DNA of 64,000 nucleotides. Origin: Excoecaria cochinchinensis. Lineage: Eukaryota; Streptophyta; Magnoliopsida; Malpighiales; Euphorbiaceae. The position numbers were made by a program, and so were the translations under genes. Shown piece after piece: positions 21,028 through 31,600 of the stretch; the stretch's first letter is position 1; each line of letters starts with the position of its first letter. The stretch lies in NCBI GenBank assembly GCA_947683425.1, contig CANTUQ010000037.1, positions 7,146,501 to 7,210,500 of the forward strand, in the 5' to 3' direction. Below the pieces are notes generated by a model. It made no database searches. It had not been told where the DNA came from and worked only from the letters and a program-made list of their open reading frames with translations.

Positions 21028-22398
21028 TCATGGCTTAATGTGCTCCCTAGGATTCTCCTCATTATTACTTGGAAGGCATCCTAGATTTCTAGAAGGTAAG
21101 AAATTAGCAAGTTGGCCTATTTGAACCTCAAGATTATGAATGGTAGCAGCATGATTTTTAGCAATTTGATCAAATTTTTCTTCAAGTTTCTTTTGACTTT
21201 CATCTTGAGAATGCATCTTACAATTAATTTCTTCAATCAACTTATCAATTTTAACCTCAAAGACCCCAAACCTATCTTGTGGTTGTTGGTATCCTACACC
21301 TCTATTTTGGTTGTTAACATTATTATTCCCCCATGAAAGGTTAGGATGGTTTCTCCAACCAGCATTATAAGTGTTAGAATAAGGATTTCCACGACCTTGG
21401 CTTTGAAGAAAACTAACTTGCTCTTCTTTATTAACCATGCCTAAAGTGCAATTATCACTCTTATGTCCTTGTTGACCACAAACATTGCATGCATTTAATG
21501 AATTACCACCCATACTTAGACTATTAACTCTATGATTTAATGCTTCAATTTGGGCTTGTAATGCAACCATAGAATCTACTGAATGTACTCCCCTAGCATT
21601 AGAATTATTATACTCCCTTACTCTTTCAGGAGGCCACATACAGTTATTCATTGCCATCTCTTCCAAGAGCTCATATGCTGCATCAATTGTTTTTCTCATC
21701 AAAGAACCTCCAGCAGCAGCATCAATAGTCCCTCTTGTGGTAGGATTAACTCCATTATAGAATGTTTGCATCAAAAGCTCCCTTGGAAGGTTGTGGTGTG
21801 GACACATCATTTGCAATTCCTTGAATCTTTCCCAAGCCTCATATAATGATTCATTATCATTTTGAACAAATGTAGTAATATCCTTTATGATTTTTGCAGT
21901 TTTGGCTAAGGGAAAGTATTTTGATAAAAATGCTTGGGCCAATTGGTCCCAAGTAGTTATAGATCCCCTTGTTAGTGAATTCAACCAAGCTTTTGCTTTA
22001 TCCTTTAAAGTGAATGGAAAAAGCCTAAGCTTGATTGCATCAGCCGAAACCCCATTTATCTTAAAGGTATCACATATTTCAAGAAAGTTGGCTAAATGAG
22101 CATTTGGATCCTCATTTGCCAAACCATAGAATTGAATACTATTTTGAATCATTTGTAACAATGAAGGCTTAATTTTAAATTGATTTGCATTTACCGTTGG
22201 TCTTACCACTCCTTGTTGAGCACCACTCAAAGCAGGTGTGGCAAAGTCCATCAGTCTTGGTGGATTTTCTTCAGCCATAATAATTGGTCTCTTATCCTTG
22301 TTCTTTTTCTTATTGGACTTCCGGTTACTTGACAAAAATCTTTCAATTTCAGGATTTAAGGGTTCAAGCTCTTCTAAAAAACTCCTTGTACTAGGCAT
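21028..22398 (-). CDS. gag: Gag polyprotein of the Athila-like element (complete, 456 aa)
   Basis: Uninterrupted from the ATG at 22398, about 130 bp inside the primer site. A basic patch NRKSNKKKNKDKR lies near residues 25-37. The retrotransposon gag (capsid) domain spans about 85-215, with AKAWLNSLTRGSITTWDQL and FLSKYFP. One zinc knuckle CNVCGQQGHKSDNC (about 304-317) is a perfect CX2CX4HX4C. A Gly/Asn-rich stretch and a coiled-coil segment ending in LEVQIGQLANFLPSRNLG follow. The stop comes right after NPREHIKP, the linker that in Athila elements leads into protease, so pol was lost very near the gag/protease boundary. Gag packages the RNA in cytoplasmic particles. With both nucleic-acid-binding and capsid parts intact, it could still make protein. 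Confidence 0.9.
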   Translation of the reverse strand: MPSTRSFLEELEPLNPEIERFLSSNRKSNKKKNKDKRPIIMAEENPPRLMDFATPALSGAQQGVVRPTVNANQFKIKPSLLQMIQNSIQFYGLANEDPNAHLANFLEICDTFKINGVSADAIKLRLFPFTLKDKAKAWLNSLTRGSITTWDQLAQAFLSKYFPLAKTAKIIKDITTFVQNDNESLYEAWERFKELQMMCPHHNLPRELLMQTFYNGVNPTTRGTIDAAAGGSLMRKTIDAAYELLEEMAMNNCMWPPERVREYNNSNARGVHSVDSMVALQAQIEALNHRVNSLSMGGNSLNACNVCGQQGHKSDNCTLGMVNKEEQVSFLQSQGRGNPYSNTYNAGWRNHPNLSWGNNNVNNQNRGVGYQQPQDRFGVFEVKIDKLIEEINCKMHSQDESQKKLEEKFDQIAKNHAATIHNLEVQIGQLANFLPSRNLGCLPSNNEENPREHIKP

Positions 22399-22526
22399 GA
22401 ACTTCTAAATCCTGTAAAACCAAAAATAAAACACAAAGTTAAATTAAACACACAAACAAATTAAAACAAAACAAAATATTATAATCCAAAATCATAAATC
22501 AATTTTCATAATGGCAAACAACCGTT

Positions 22527-22543
22527 CCCCAGCAACGGCGCCA
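22527..22543 (-). promoter_or_regulatory. Primer-binding site, tRNA-Asp type
   Basis: The minus strand reads TGGCGCCGTTGCTGGGG, complementary to the 3' end of plant tRNA-Asp apart from one base, six bases inside the 5' LTR. Athila elements are known for this primer site. Confidence 0.9.
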
Positions 22544-22549
22544 AAAACT

Positions 22550-24083
22550 TGTTAGGCATTTTCTATAGATGCTAATTATACCGCAAGTATACGGTGTACC
22601 GCAATAGTACTTAAGATGTCGATCCCACGAGGAACGTTTTTACACACTATTACTAATTGATTTTAATCTTGTTTACAATGATTAATTAATGGTAGAGTTG
22701 ATTTTAATCTAATCTAACATGTAAACTAAATATACCTAGTTAATGATAGTCAAAAGAAGATAAAATAAATCATGAAGAATTAAAGACAATGAACTTGATT
22801 CCATCAATTTATTAATATCTTTCATCTTTTTATGCAAGCCAAGTTAGAATCAATTTTTAACTCACTCTCTCGACATGAATTAAAATGCCTAAAACATAAA
22901 ATTAAAATTCTAACTCACAATTTTCATTAATGAATTAGAGGTTTCTAATTACATATTTTAAGAATAAATACTAACCTATAGCAATTATCTCAATATATCA
23001 ATTTCTCAAAATATACCTTGATAATGAAACTCTATTAGATGTCAGATAAAGCAAACTCTCGAATTACTTTAACTTATAAAAATCATACAAAAGATACTAA
23101 TAGCGAATCTACATTGAAAGACTATGAAAGTAGATGGAAATAGAAAGAATTATAACATGTAAATTCATTGAAATGATATTCATAAAAATATTGGAGAAGA
23201 ATTAAAAATAAGAGAATAAGATAGAAGCCTTTCAACCCTTTTCTCAATCTCTTGAAAATAAATTTTCCTTCTCCTTGATCTTCTTCTTCAAATCATAAAA
23301 CTAAATAGAAATTTAACTAAGAAAAATATGTCTTGCAAAATACAGAAAAATTACTTAACTAAAATTCATCCACCTAAAATTACAGTTAAACTATATTTAT
23401 AGATAATAATTTAAAAATCTTGTCTCTTGAGAATGGTTGCAAAGTTTGGTGAAAGAAGATGCCTTTTCAAGTGACTTTTGGCTGAAAACTGTCCAACGAT
23501 CGCCTCTGTCGCGCTCGCAACGTTGTCGCGATTGCGACAGAACACGCTGCTTGGCTTTTCTTTCTTTTCTTCTTTCTTCCTCTGGCTCGTCACGAATCGC
23601 GACTTCCCATCACGTGGCGTGACCTCGCGTGTGTGGCGTGATTGGCGCTCACGCCTCGCTTCCTCCTCTTCTTTCTCTTCTCTTCTCTTCTCTTTCCCTT
23701 TCTTTCCTGGCCTCTCTGTGGCGTCACGAGTCGCCACCTCCGCTCACGTCGCGTGACTCCTCTCTCTCAGTCCTTCTCTTCTTTTCCTCCTTCTTCTTTG
23801 TACTTCTTCTCCAGTCACGTCACGTTACCACTGCTCACGTCTCGTGACCGCTTGTGTGAGACGTGATCTGCTCCTCTCCTTTCGTGATCCTCTCGTTCTA
23901 TTTCTTAATCTGGTTCTTCTCTTCATTTTTCACCTAAAAACAACAGTAAACACAAAAACATGCAATCTAATACAAATAATCATAAACTAACATATCACAT
24001 CAAATTTACACACAATTTCATGATTAATTACATAAACTCATACAAAATAAATACTAAATTATATCTCAATTAACCTCCTATCA
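22550..24083 (-). repeat. 5' LTR of the Athila-like element
   Basis: 1,534 bp, TGTTAGGC to CCTATCA, TATA at 23394-23401 on the minus strand. It differs from the 3' LTR by about 23 substitutions and one extra A (near 23186). Most differences are C/T or G/A, several at CpG, as expected for methylated DNA. Confidence 0.95.
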
Positions 24084-24780
24084 ACTACAAACCCGTAGAT
24101 AACCCCATTACCAAGAATCAATTTCTTAGCAAAGATGTGTGTCCTAGAATACCAGAAAAATTGAACGTATGAGGAACATTCTATATGCTAGTGCCCTGAG
24201 TAGTCTTATGTATGCAATGTTGTGTATAAGACATGAGATATGCTATGCAGTGGGTATGGTAAATAGATATCAATCTCATCCAGGCAAAGTATATTGGAAG
24301 CAATTGAAAGGATACTTATATACCTTAAAGTTACTGCAGATTATTTTCTCTATTATCAAGAAAAGGATATGCATTGAGAGAATACAGAAACGTTGATTGG
24401 GTAGGAGATGTGGATGAGAGGAAATTCACTTCAGGTTTCTTATTCTTGTTTGGCAAGAGTGCCATCTTGTGAAGTAACAAGAATTAAACCTGTGTAGCCC
24501 TATCAATAGTGGAAGTTGAATTTGTCACTTCCTCAATTGCAGTACAAGAGACAATTTGGCTGAAATGGTTTGTGAGCCATTTAAAAGTAACTACCTCAGA
24601 GGTACCAGTGGCAGTTTATAGTGATAGTTAGTCGTTGATAGCGTATAATGGAGCTAAGCATATCGACATTAAGTATCAATACATGAGAGATATTATTTTA
24701 CGAGGAGAAGTGAACTTACAGTACGTTTCTACTCATGCAGATCCGATGAGTAAACTTATAACGAGAGATGTGTTTTGAAA
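24084..24780 (+). pseudogene. Copia RT end and RNase H
   Basis: The translation resumes YKPVDNPITKNQFLSKD, then YASALSSLMYAMLCIRHEIC with YAVGMVNRYQSHPG (24182-24282), the conserved link from RT to RNase H in Copia. After frame changes the RNase H end reads VYSDSQSL-like, AYNGAKHIDIKYQYMRD, ILRGEVNLQYVSTHADPMS and KLITRDVF, ending near 24776. Stops and at least two frameshifts are present. RNase H would remove the RNA template during cDNA synthesis. Confidence 0.85.
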
Positions 24781-25920
24781 AACACATTAGATCTCGAGGT
24801 TTGAATAAAATTTAATTGGTACTGTTATATTTTAATTAATCCCTTAATGTTATTATTTGTGAATAATAACCAAAGTTTATTGTTGGCAATACATGAGTGT
24901 GAATGTTTATGTGTAAACATTTACTGTTATTTGTATGAGATTGAGCATGTCGGATAGAGAAGTAGCCCACTCACAAGGGTGTTTACCTTAGTTTTGCCAA
25001 TGAGTTGGCAAAGACTAATATGAGGCGATTTTTGAACATATGAGAATACTCGAGAGCCTGTTCAAAATAAAAGTGTCCGTCTTGTAGAAATTAGAAGATG
25101 AGTCTTATTAAGGTGCGAGATAAAAACATATATAAAGTTGTATGCTTTGGATTGAGATCCAAATAAGGATAGTATGGAATTCGATGGTAAGTTAAACGTA
25201 ACTACCATGTTTTGTCTAAAAGGCCAGAAGTAGTCCTTAAGTAAGCGGACTAAAGTTGGATGCTTCGATACATTGCAATCTTACGCTTTTGTATGGTGTT
25301 TTATATACACATTTTTAAAATGTGAGACATACGCTTTTTTAAGGGAATGAAAGAACATCATAACACATGTTTTATACCATGTGTGCTTAAGTGACTAAAG
25401 GGATGGAAATTTAATAATATTATTGATCTCAACTTTCCCTATTATGAGACCCTATGAATATTTTGACCATTAAAACCGATAACTTATTCCTGAAATATGG
25501 TTCAATGTGGCTAGCTTAGTTAGTCTCCAAGAGGTCCGGGGAAAATTTAGGCTTGACGGATCTAACTATAAAAGTGAGTTGAACCATGATGGATGGCATA
25601 CAGTAAGAGGGAAAGATAGTCTTTTGATTATATTCAATTATTTCGTAGTTCACTGGCATGCCGATTATAGTTTCTATGAGTAGAAACATAGTAGAGAACA
25701 CGAAAATTATTTTATGAGATCATGAGTTAAAATAGTGAATGTGAGAAGGCCATCTAGGGTTAGGCATACATGAAAAGGAGTATCTTATTTTTTGAGACGC
25801 TATATATCCCTAACGGGTGTATAGCACTAGTGCTCTCGAGATATGCTGGTCATACAATCTATTTGCTAGTATAACTGAAGATTAAGATTGGAATTCATTC
25901 CGTCAGGTGCGAGTGGGAGA
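24781..25920 (+). other. Copia 3' untranslated region ending in a polypurine tract
   Basis: No coding frame of note over 1.1 kb. The last bases GTGCGAGTGGGAGA (25907-25920) form a purine-rich tract directly before TGATAAAG, the start of the 3' LTR. Confidence 0.6.
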
Positions 25921-26280
25921 TGATAAAGTTTGGTACGCCCATGACTCTAATTTGGATAAAGTTTCAAACCAGATAGAATTAAGTAATTTAATCTGATTAA
26001 CATTACCAAATCTTATTTTAGAAAGAGTCTGAATTAAACTAGAGATAGGTCTTTAACTTTTAGGATTTCTATAAATAGATGGCAGATCTCAGTATTTGGT
26101 AATAAGAAAACTTATATGCCGCAAAAGTGCTCGTTCCCACTCACAGTTTTTTTTTTAATTTTTCAGGGGCTTTTAAATTGTGAAATAACTGTTGTTATCC
26201 CGCATGTGGATAAAAGTCAGGCCAGTGACAAAAAATAAACGGGATCCTTATAGACGCTTCCACAACGTTTATGTGCTACA
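25921..26280 (+). mobile_element. 3' LTR of the Copia element
   Basis: It starts TGATAAAGTTTGGTACGCCC after a polypurine tract and ends GTTTATGTGCTACA, about 360 bp. It has a TATA box (26070-26077). Only one copy is visible, so the end was set by the CA rule and is inferred. Confidence 0.65.
26070..26077 (+). promoter_or_regulatory. TATA box of the Copia LTR
   Basis: TTTCTATAAATAGATGGCAG, about 150 bp into the LTR, a typical place for a short Copia LTR promoter. Confidence 0.6.
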
Positions 26281-26703
26281 AGAGGTAGGTACTATTATTT
26301 AATGTTATATTAATAAATCATATGCGTATAATTTTATCCTTCATTAATATTCAAGAAAAAATTAAAAAAAATATTAAATTAAAATTTTAATTTTTTTTGT
26401 AATGCAATAAATGACTATGGGTTTGATCCAATAACCCACCTGATCCAAAATGACCTAAGAATAACTCGATCCAAAATTGATTATATCTTAATCCGTCCAA
26501 TTCGACTTGTTTGACACGTCTATGAATCATTTTGATTAAAAAAACACTTCAAACTCTATAAAGAAAAAAATAAAATAAATATGGCAATGTCATTTAAACT
26601 CCAAAATTTTTAAAAAGTGGTACGTGGTGATACATATCAGTTGGTATCCATGTATTCAAGGTTAAAGATAAATTGACTTTTTATTATATTGTTGTTACAA
26701 GAG

Positions 26704-26745
<42 letters not shown>

Positions 26746-27173
26746 GCTAATGGCTACAAAATATAAAAGAAATTCAAACTTTGCTATATTTAAATATAGT
26801 TGTTGGTGTACAAGATGTGTTTTATAGTCGTCGTTTATTTATTTACTTTCAAAAATTTTCATGATTATGAGAACTAGTCAACTTGATTCAATGGGATTTT
26901 GTCCGTCTATAATAGCTCGCATTGCAAGGAATTGCTTTTATTATCTCTTTTAAGGGGAATTTACATAAGTAGTTGAAGAGTGGACTACCAAGTCACGTTT
27001 TAGAATGTTTAGAGTTTATATGACATATCATGTTAAATTTCTAGTAGCGTTTGAAGTGTTTTCCGGTCAAAATAATTTTTTATACAAAAACTACATAATT
27101 CATGTATTTCCTATTACAATAAATTTTTATCACTTTATAAGTCCAATAATTTTCAATGCAATTAACTTTGCTA
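26281..27173. other. AT-rich sequence without a recognised gene; (TA)n at 26705-26741
   Basis: I see no coding frame or element ends here. A nearly perfect TA dinucleotide array of about 18 units lies at 26705-26741. It may be original target DNA of the Copia element and LINE, or remains too decayed to name. Confidence 0.6.
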
Positions 27174-27930
27174 TATTTTTTTTAGATAACCTGAAATTTA
27201 TTAAGCAAAATCAGTAGAAAGAGCTGAAGAAATACAATCAAGGGGGAGCACGTCCCAAAACACAAGATTTGGCATGAAATAGACTGCCTTGACAAGACAA
27301 TGGGTGACCGCATTCGCAAACCTTTTAACAAATCCAAACTGGATATTTGACAAGGAATCAACTAAGTCTAAACAATCTCTAATAATTAAATCAACCTCCG
27401 ACCGATTGTTATTTTTAGCCCGCAAAGCTGTGATGACTATTTGGGAATCAGATTCAATAATAATAGAAGACAAAGCTGAATCTTTAATCCAACTCAGGTC
27501 TTCTCTAATACTGAGTCCTTCAGCAATGAGGGGGTCAATAACTCCCAAAAAACTCTTACAACCAGCCCCTTTAAAAACACCATCTTGATTCCGGATAATA
27601 AAACCAACTCCTGCTTCGTCACTATTAGAGAAGATTGCTGCATCAATATTGATCTTTAGAAAGCCATTAGGTGGTGGACACCATTGATGATCAAGAAGAG
27701 CTTGCACCTGATTCGTCTCTTGATCCTCTTGACTCACCAATCTCCACTCGTCAACCATTTGATTAGCCAAAAAACCACCGAATCAGCCGCATATCTGAGA
27801 GATTTCCACACAAGATCATTCCTTCCTTTCCATATAGCTCAACAAACTGCAACCGCTAAACCACAAAAATCCCGACACAACGGGGCGAAATCACAGAGCA
27901 CCACCCAGGAAATCACAGAGGACAGTCAGC
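27174..27930 (-). pseudogene. 3' end of a LINE: zinc-finger/RNase H-like domain and A-rich tail
   Basis: The minus-strand frame 27770-27201 (189 aa) holds an RNase H-like (RVT_3) domain: WCPPPNGFLKINIDAAIF, then GVGFIIRNQDGVFKGAG, AEGLSIREDL and IIESDSQIVI, with the first Asp in NIDAA, Glu in EGL and Asp in ESDS. Upstream in another frame (about 27925-27770) comes AIWKGRNDLVWKS and then VVFWLI, the usual segment before this domain in plant L1-like LINEs. After the stop the minus strand runs TTAATAAATTTCAGGTTATC and into seven to eight A residues near 27174-27182, an A-rich tail. The RT part of such a LINE lies at 43946-44820 on the same strand. Confidence 0.75.
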
Positions 27931-28172
27931 CTTTTCTGTCGCGAGCGCGCCTTTGTGTGCAAATTGCTTCTGTCGCGAGCACGACGCTCCCCTATTTTCA
28001 AATGTTTATTATTTTAATTTCTTTGCATGGTTTCTTACTTGTGATTTATTAATGTATCAATGTATGTATTATGATATGCTTCATTATGTGATTATTATTT
28101 TGAATTAATGCTTAGCCTGCAATAATCAAGTAAGTGGATAAATAGGCATATATAAAGAGTTCTATTAGCTGT
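27931..28172. mobile_element. Possible left part of LTR U, split by element T3
   Basis: TTCTGTCGCGAGCGCGCC and CTTCTGTCGCGAGCACGACG (27935-27990) resemble the phrases of LTR V on its opposite strand. AT-rich sequence follows up to the T3 insertion. After removal of T3 and one ACCCC it continues into 41118-41979. The left terminus cannot be placed with confidence, and no TSD was found. Confidence 0.4.
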
Positions 28173-28177
28173 ACCCC

Positions 28178-30754
28178 TGTGACGCGCGTCGGAACCAGCA
28201 AGGCCCTCGCTGAGCCTGCCTTTTGGGGCTCGAGGGATTGATTCGCGTCTTTTTGATCTTGGGCATCATGAGTCATCTTGGATGCCTCATTTCCAATAAA
28301 ACATTGGAAGAGAGGATCTAGACCCACAACGCCTTTAAGCACGTTTGAGGTATTTTGGAGTCGACACCCAGTTTACAAGAAACTGGGAAAGGTCTCTAAT
28401 CTCTATTGGTCTAAACCAGAAATGGTGTCTGGAAATTCACTCTTATTAATGACTTAAGATAATAAATGAGTTTTTAAGAAATCAAAATTCCATCTCTCAT
28501 CTCACGCGATTATGCATTAAATTAAAGCGCATTCATTCACATAGGAAAGCGAAAAATAAACCAGTAAATAAATTACAAAAATAAAAATGGGACAGAACAA
28601 TCCCCCAAAATAATAAATAAAAAGAAATGAGACAGAACAATCCCCCAAATAAATAAATAAACAAATAAAATAAACAAATAAACACATAAAGGGAATTAAA
28701 ATGCAACATACATAAATCGGGTTATTCATTAAATTTTAGGAACATTGATTTCTTTTTTATTTATTAGAAAAATTGGAGAACTATTTTTAGGATATTAATT
28801 GGAAAAAATCGGGATGAGTGATCCCATTTTATGAAAACTAATTCTCCATTTTGATAATGAGATTTTGTTGGTTAACATAGGACATTGATCCATTTTATTA
28901 ATAAAAGTCCCAAATTGTTATTTATCTAAAAAACATGATTTTCTATAATGCGGATAATTAAAATACATTTTACATACAACACATAAAAAATACAATAAAA
29001 GAAAGTACGAAATTTAAAATGCAAACTCTAAATTTGGTTTAATTCACCGGTCCTTCGAAACCCCAATCCGAGCACGCGTGTAACTCGCACAATCATACAA
29101 ACATTGAAGCGACAAAACAAATAAAATGAAGTGTTAGTAAAGTAACTTAAATAATTGATATAATAAAAATAAATTAATTAATTAACTAAAATTAGCTTAA
29201 TAAAATAATTAATTGAAGTGATTAATAGATTAATCAAATAATAATAAAAAAACAACAATATTAAGACATATATTAATAAAATAATAACAATAATAACATT
29301 TAAAACCTATTAATATGAAATGTTAATAATAATTAGGCTACATAAATAATAATAGTAAATTGAAATAAATAAAATAATAAAACAAAAGAGGAGAAAATAA
29401 CAAAGATAAATAATAATAGTAAATTAAAATAAAATAAAATAGTAAAATAAAAGAGGACCAAATAACATAAAGAATGAAAGTTAAAACTAATTAATTATAG
29501 AATAACATGAAGCACGAAGTGGCCAAAAAGAATGAAAGTAAAAATGAAAGCAAATCACGTGAATGGTTTTAGCTAAAAGACAAAAAGTGGCCAAAGTTGA
29601 TGGAAATGCAAATGAAAAAAAGAAAAGAATTGAAGATGGGAAGATGGACAACGTTCACGACTCGTGAATGGCTTTCACGAGTCGTGAACGGCTTTCACGA
29701 GTCGTGAACGCCACTCACGACTCGTGAATGGCTTTCACGAGTCGTGAATGCCACTCACGACTCGTGAAGGTGCTTCACGAGTCCCGGTCGGATCGACGAC
29801 GTGTGATCGGGCGAAGGAAAAATAACGACAATTTCCGACCGGGAGACGCGAAATCAGACCAGACGAGTAAGATTCAAGCAAAAGCAAGGCCAAAATCCAA
29901 TCGGCAACCACAAATCAAACAAGACCAAAACTTATGACTTCAATAACCAGAAAAACAAAGATGAACAGAGGAGGAGGATAACTGACTAAATAATTACGAG
30001 AATATAAATACAAACATGCATAGAAAAATGACGAAAAATCATGACAACAACAAACACAGTGAACAAGTTAATAAGATCAAACAAAAAGTATATACAATAT
30101 ACATACAAAGCACAGAATCTACTGGAAAAGCAAACGAGAAAGAGAAAGAAAATAAGAAGAAATAAAAAGAAAGAGGAAGCAGAGATCCCAGTATTTACCC
30201 TCAGATTTTGATGTTCGATATGCAAATGTGAAGTTCTGGCTTCTTGGATACAAAAACAAACTTTTTGCGTTTTTGGAAAAATTCGAAATACTTGCTTTGC
30301 TCTCTAACCTTCTCTCTCTTTTCTCTACTCTCTTTTCTGTGTTTTTATTTTTCTTTTCCTCTTTGTTTCAATAATGCTCTCCTCTTTAGTTTCAATTCTT
30401 TCTTTTTTATGTTTTTAGACAGACTTGATGGTTTCCCACCAAATCCACTGTAAAACCACTAATTTCTCACCAAAACTCTGAAGAAAGAAGAAAAGAAGCC
30501 GTTGGGCGCGTGAGGGAGGGGCGGCTGAGCCTCTCCACTTAACGAGGCTGGGCCTCACGTTAGTGAGATGGTGAGATGGGTCTCACTGCCCAGGCCCAAA
30601 AAACAATTTTCAAATTTTTTTTTTAAAAGAAAGAAAAATGAAATATATTTTTTTGAGAAAGCCATCACTTTGATTTGCCTCTTGCCCGCAAACATGCATC
30701 ATTTTCATCACTGGATAACTTCGGTCTGGGCTGCCTCAGGACCCGGTGTCTACA
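28178..30754 (-). repeat. 3' LTR of T3
   Basis: 2,577 bp, colinear with 38546-41112. It includes a 20-bp tandem array of palindromes (about 29650-29785) and, near the TG end on the minus strand, a GC-rich block (30490-30600). Confidence 0.9.
29650..29785. repeat. 20-bp tandem array with palindromic core TTCACGASTCGTGAA
   Basis: Seven consecutive 20-bp units such as TTCACGACTCGTGAATGGCT, the last one decayed. Each holds a 15-bp hyphenated palindrome. The other LTR has about six units (40020-40140) with different point changes, so the array changes in copy number. Confidence 0.85.
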
Positions 30755-30890
30755 GTTGTCCCCAGTTTTGGAGAACGTAGAGCCTAGGTGCCTAGGTGAG
30801 CCAAAACTCAAAGAAAAAGACAAGAGAGACGTACCTGAGGCAACTATCTTCTCGAACTGGGTGATGCTGTTGTGGTGGTTGTTACCGTGT
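30755..30890 (-). promoter_or_regulatory. Polypurine tract and conserved 3' internal end of T3
   Basis: The minus strand reads CCAAAACTGGGGACAAC then TGTAGACACC. The preceding ~100 bp match 7490-7593 and 60-175. Confidence 0.75.
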
Positions 30891-31130
30891 TGTGCTTTGT
30901 TGATGCGGTAGTGCCATGATCGTGCAAACCTTTCGTGGATCAGTAGTGCCGTTATCATGCAAACCTTTCTGAAGTGGTAGTGCCGTGGTCGTGCTAACTT
31001 TTCGTAGAATGGTAGTGCCGCCATCATGCTAATCCTTCTGAGTTGGCGAAGTGGTAGTGCCGTGATCGTACTAACCCTCCGTGGAGTGATAGTATCGTCA
31101 TCATGCTAACCTTTCTGAAGTGTTGCTGTC
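30891..31130 (-). repeat. Tandem repeat, same family as 6661-7430
   Basis: Units with CGTGCTAACTTTTCGTAGAA and TGGTAGTGCCGCCATCATGC, the reverse complement of the repeat before LTR T2. About six units. Confidence 0.75.
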
Positions 31131-31600
31131 TATGAGCCCTTTGGTTGATTGCCCCCTGGGAGGTCTTTGGTTAATTTGCCCCCTAAGAGGTCTTTGGTTG
31201 ACTTACCCCCTAAGAGGTCTTGGGTTGATTTGCCCCCTGAGAGGTCTTAGGTTGATCTGCCCCCTGAGAGGTCTTAGGTTAAATGTGCCCCCTGAGAGGT
31301 CTTGGGTTGAACTGCCCCCTGAGAGGACTTGGGTTGATTTGTGCCCCCTGAGAGGTCTTGGGTTGAACTGCCCCCTAAGAGGTCTTGGGTTAAATGTGCC
31401 CCCTGGGAGGTCTTGGGTTAAATGTGCCCCCTGAGAGGTCTTGGGTTGAATGTGCCCCCTGAGATGTCTTGGGTTGAATGTGGCCCCTGAGAGGTCTTGG
31501 GTTAAATGTGTCCCCCTGGGAGGTCTTGGGTTAAATGTGCCCCCTGAGAGGTCTTGGGTTGAATGTGCCCCCTGAGAGGTCTTGGGTTGAATGTTTGGAT
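31131..31600. repeat. 28-bp minisatellite in the T3 3' region
   Basis: About 16 tandem units of GCCCCCTGAGAGGTCTTGGG plus TTGAATGT or TTAAATGT. Frames are open on both strands only because the repeat lacks stops; the predicted product is a run of GGTFNPRPLRG units. Confidence 0.9.

Larger units (their letters stand above)
16199..24083 (-). mobile_element. Athila-like, pol-less LTR retrotransposon, nearly intact
   Basis: A 7,885-bp element on the minus strand. The LTRs are 1,533 bp (16199-17731, 3') and 1,534 bp (22550-24083, 5'), both beginning TGTTAGGC and ending CCTATCA on the plus strand. Flanks ACTGC (16194-16198) and ACTAC (24084-24088) are a TSD with one change, and removal rejoins Copia RT. 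The primer site matches tRNA-Asp, as in Athila. Internal content is gag, a ~1.1-kb spacer and an Athila-type ORF with an amber codon. Protease, RT, RNase H and integrase are absent. By eye I count about 23 substitutions plus one indel between the LTRs (about 1.5%), mostly transitions, so it is a young insertion. It must have been moved by proteins from an autonomous relative. Confidence 0.93.
9948..26280 (+). mobile_element. Decayed Ty1/Copia element, split by two younger insertions
   Basis: Copia-order remnants run on the plus strand: gag (10208), protease (11085), integrase (11340-12240), RT (12630-12863, 15691-16198, 24084-24400), RNase H (24400-24778) and a 3' LTR (25921-26280). Removing the inserts 12864-15690 and 16199-24083, with one copy of each TSD, rejoins the RT frame at both places. 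Many stops and frameshifts mean it is dead. The 5' LTR is not recognised; LTR T2 abuts the leader at 9947, so the 5' end was probably replaced or interrupted there. Positions 9948-10207 hold AT-rich leader without coding sense. Confidence 0.85.

Noticed and set aside
27201..27770. RNase H-like ORF as a host gene
   Set aside because: The preceding AIWKGRND segment, stops upstream and an A-rich tail downstream fit the 3' end of a LINE.
29650..29785. CRISPR or integron-type palindromic repeat array
   Set aside because: 20-bp units follow each other directly without spacers and lie inside an LTR.
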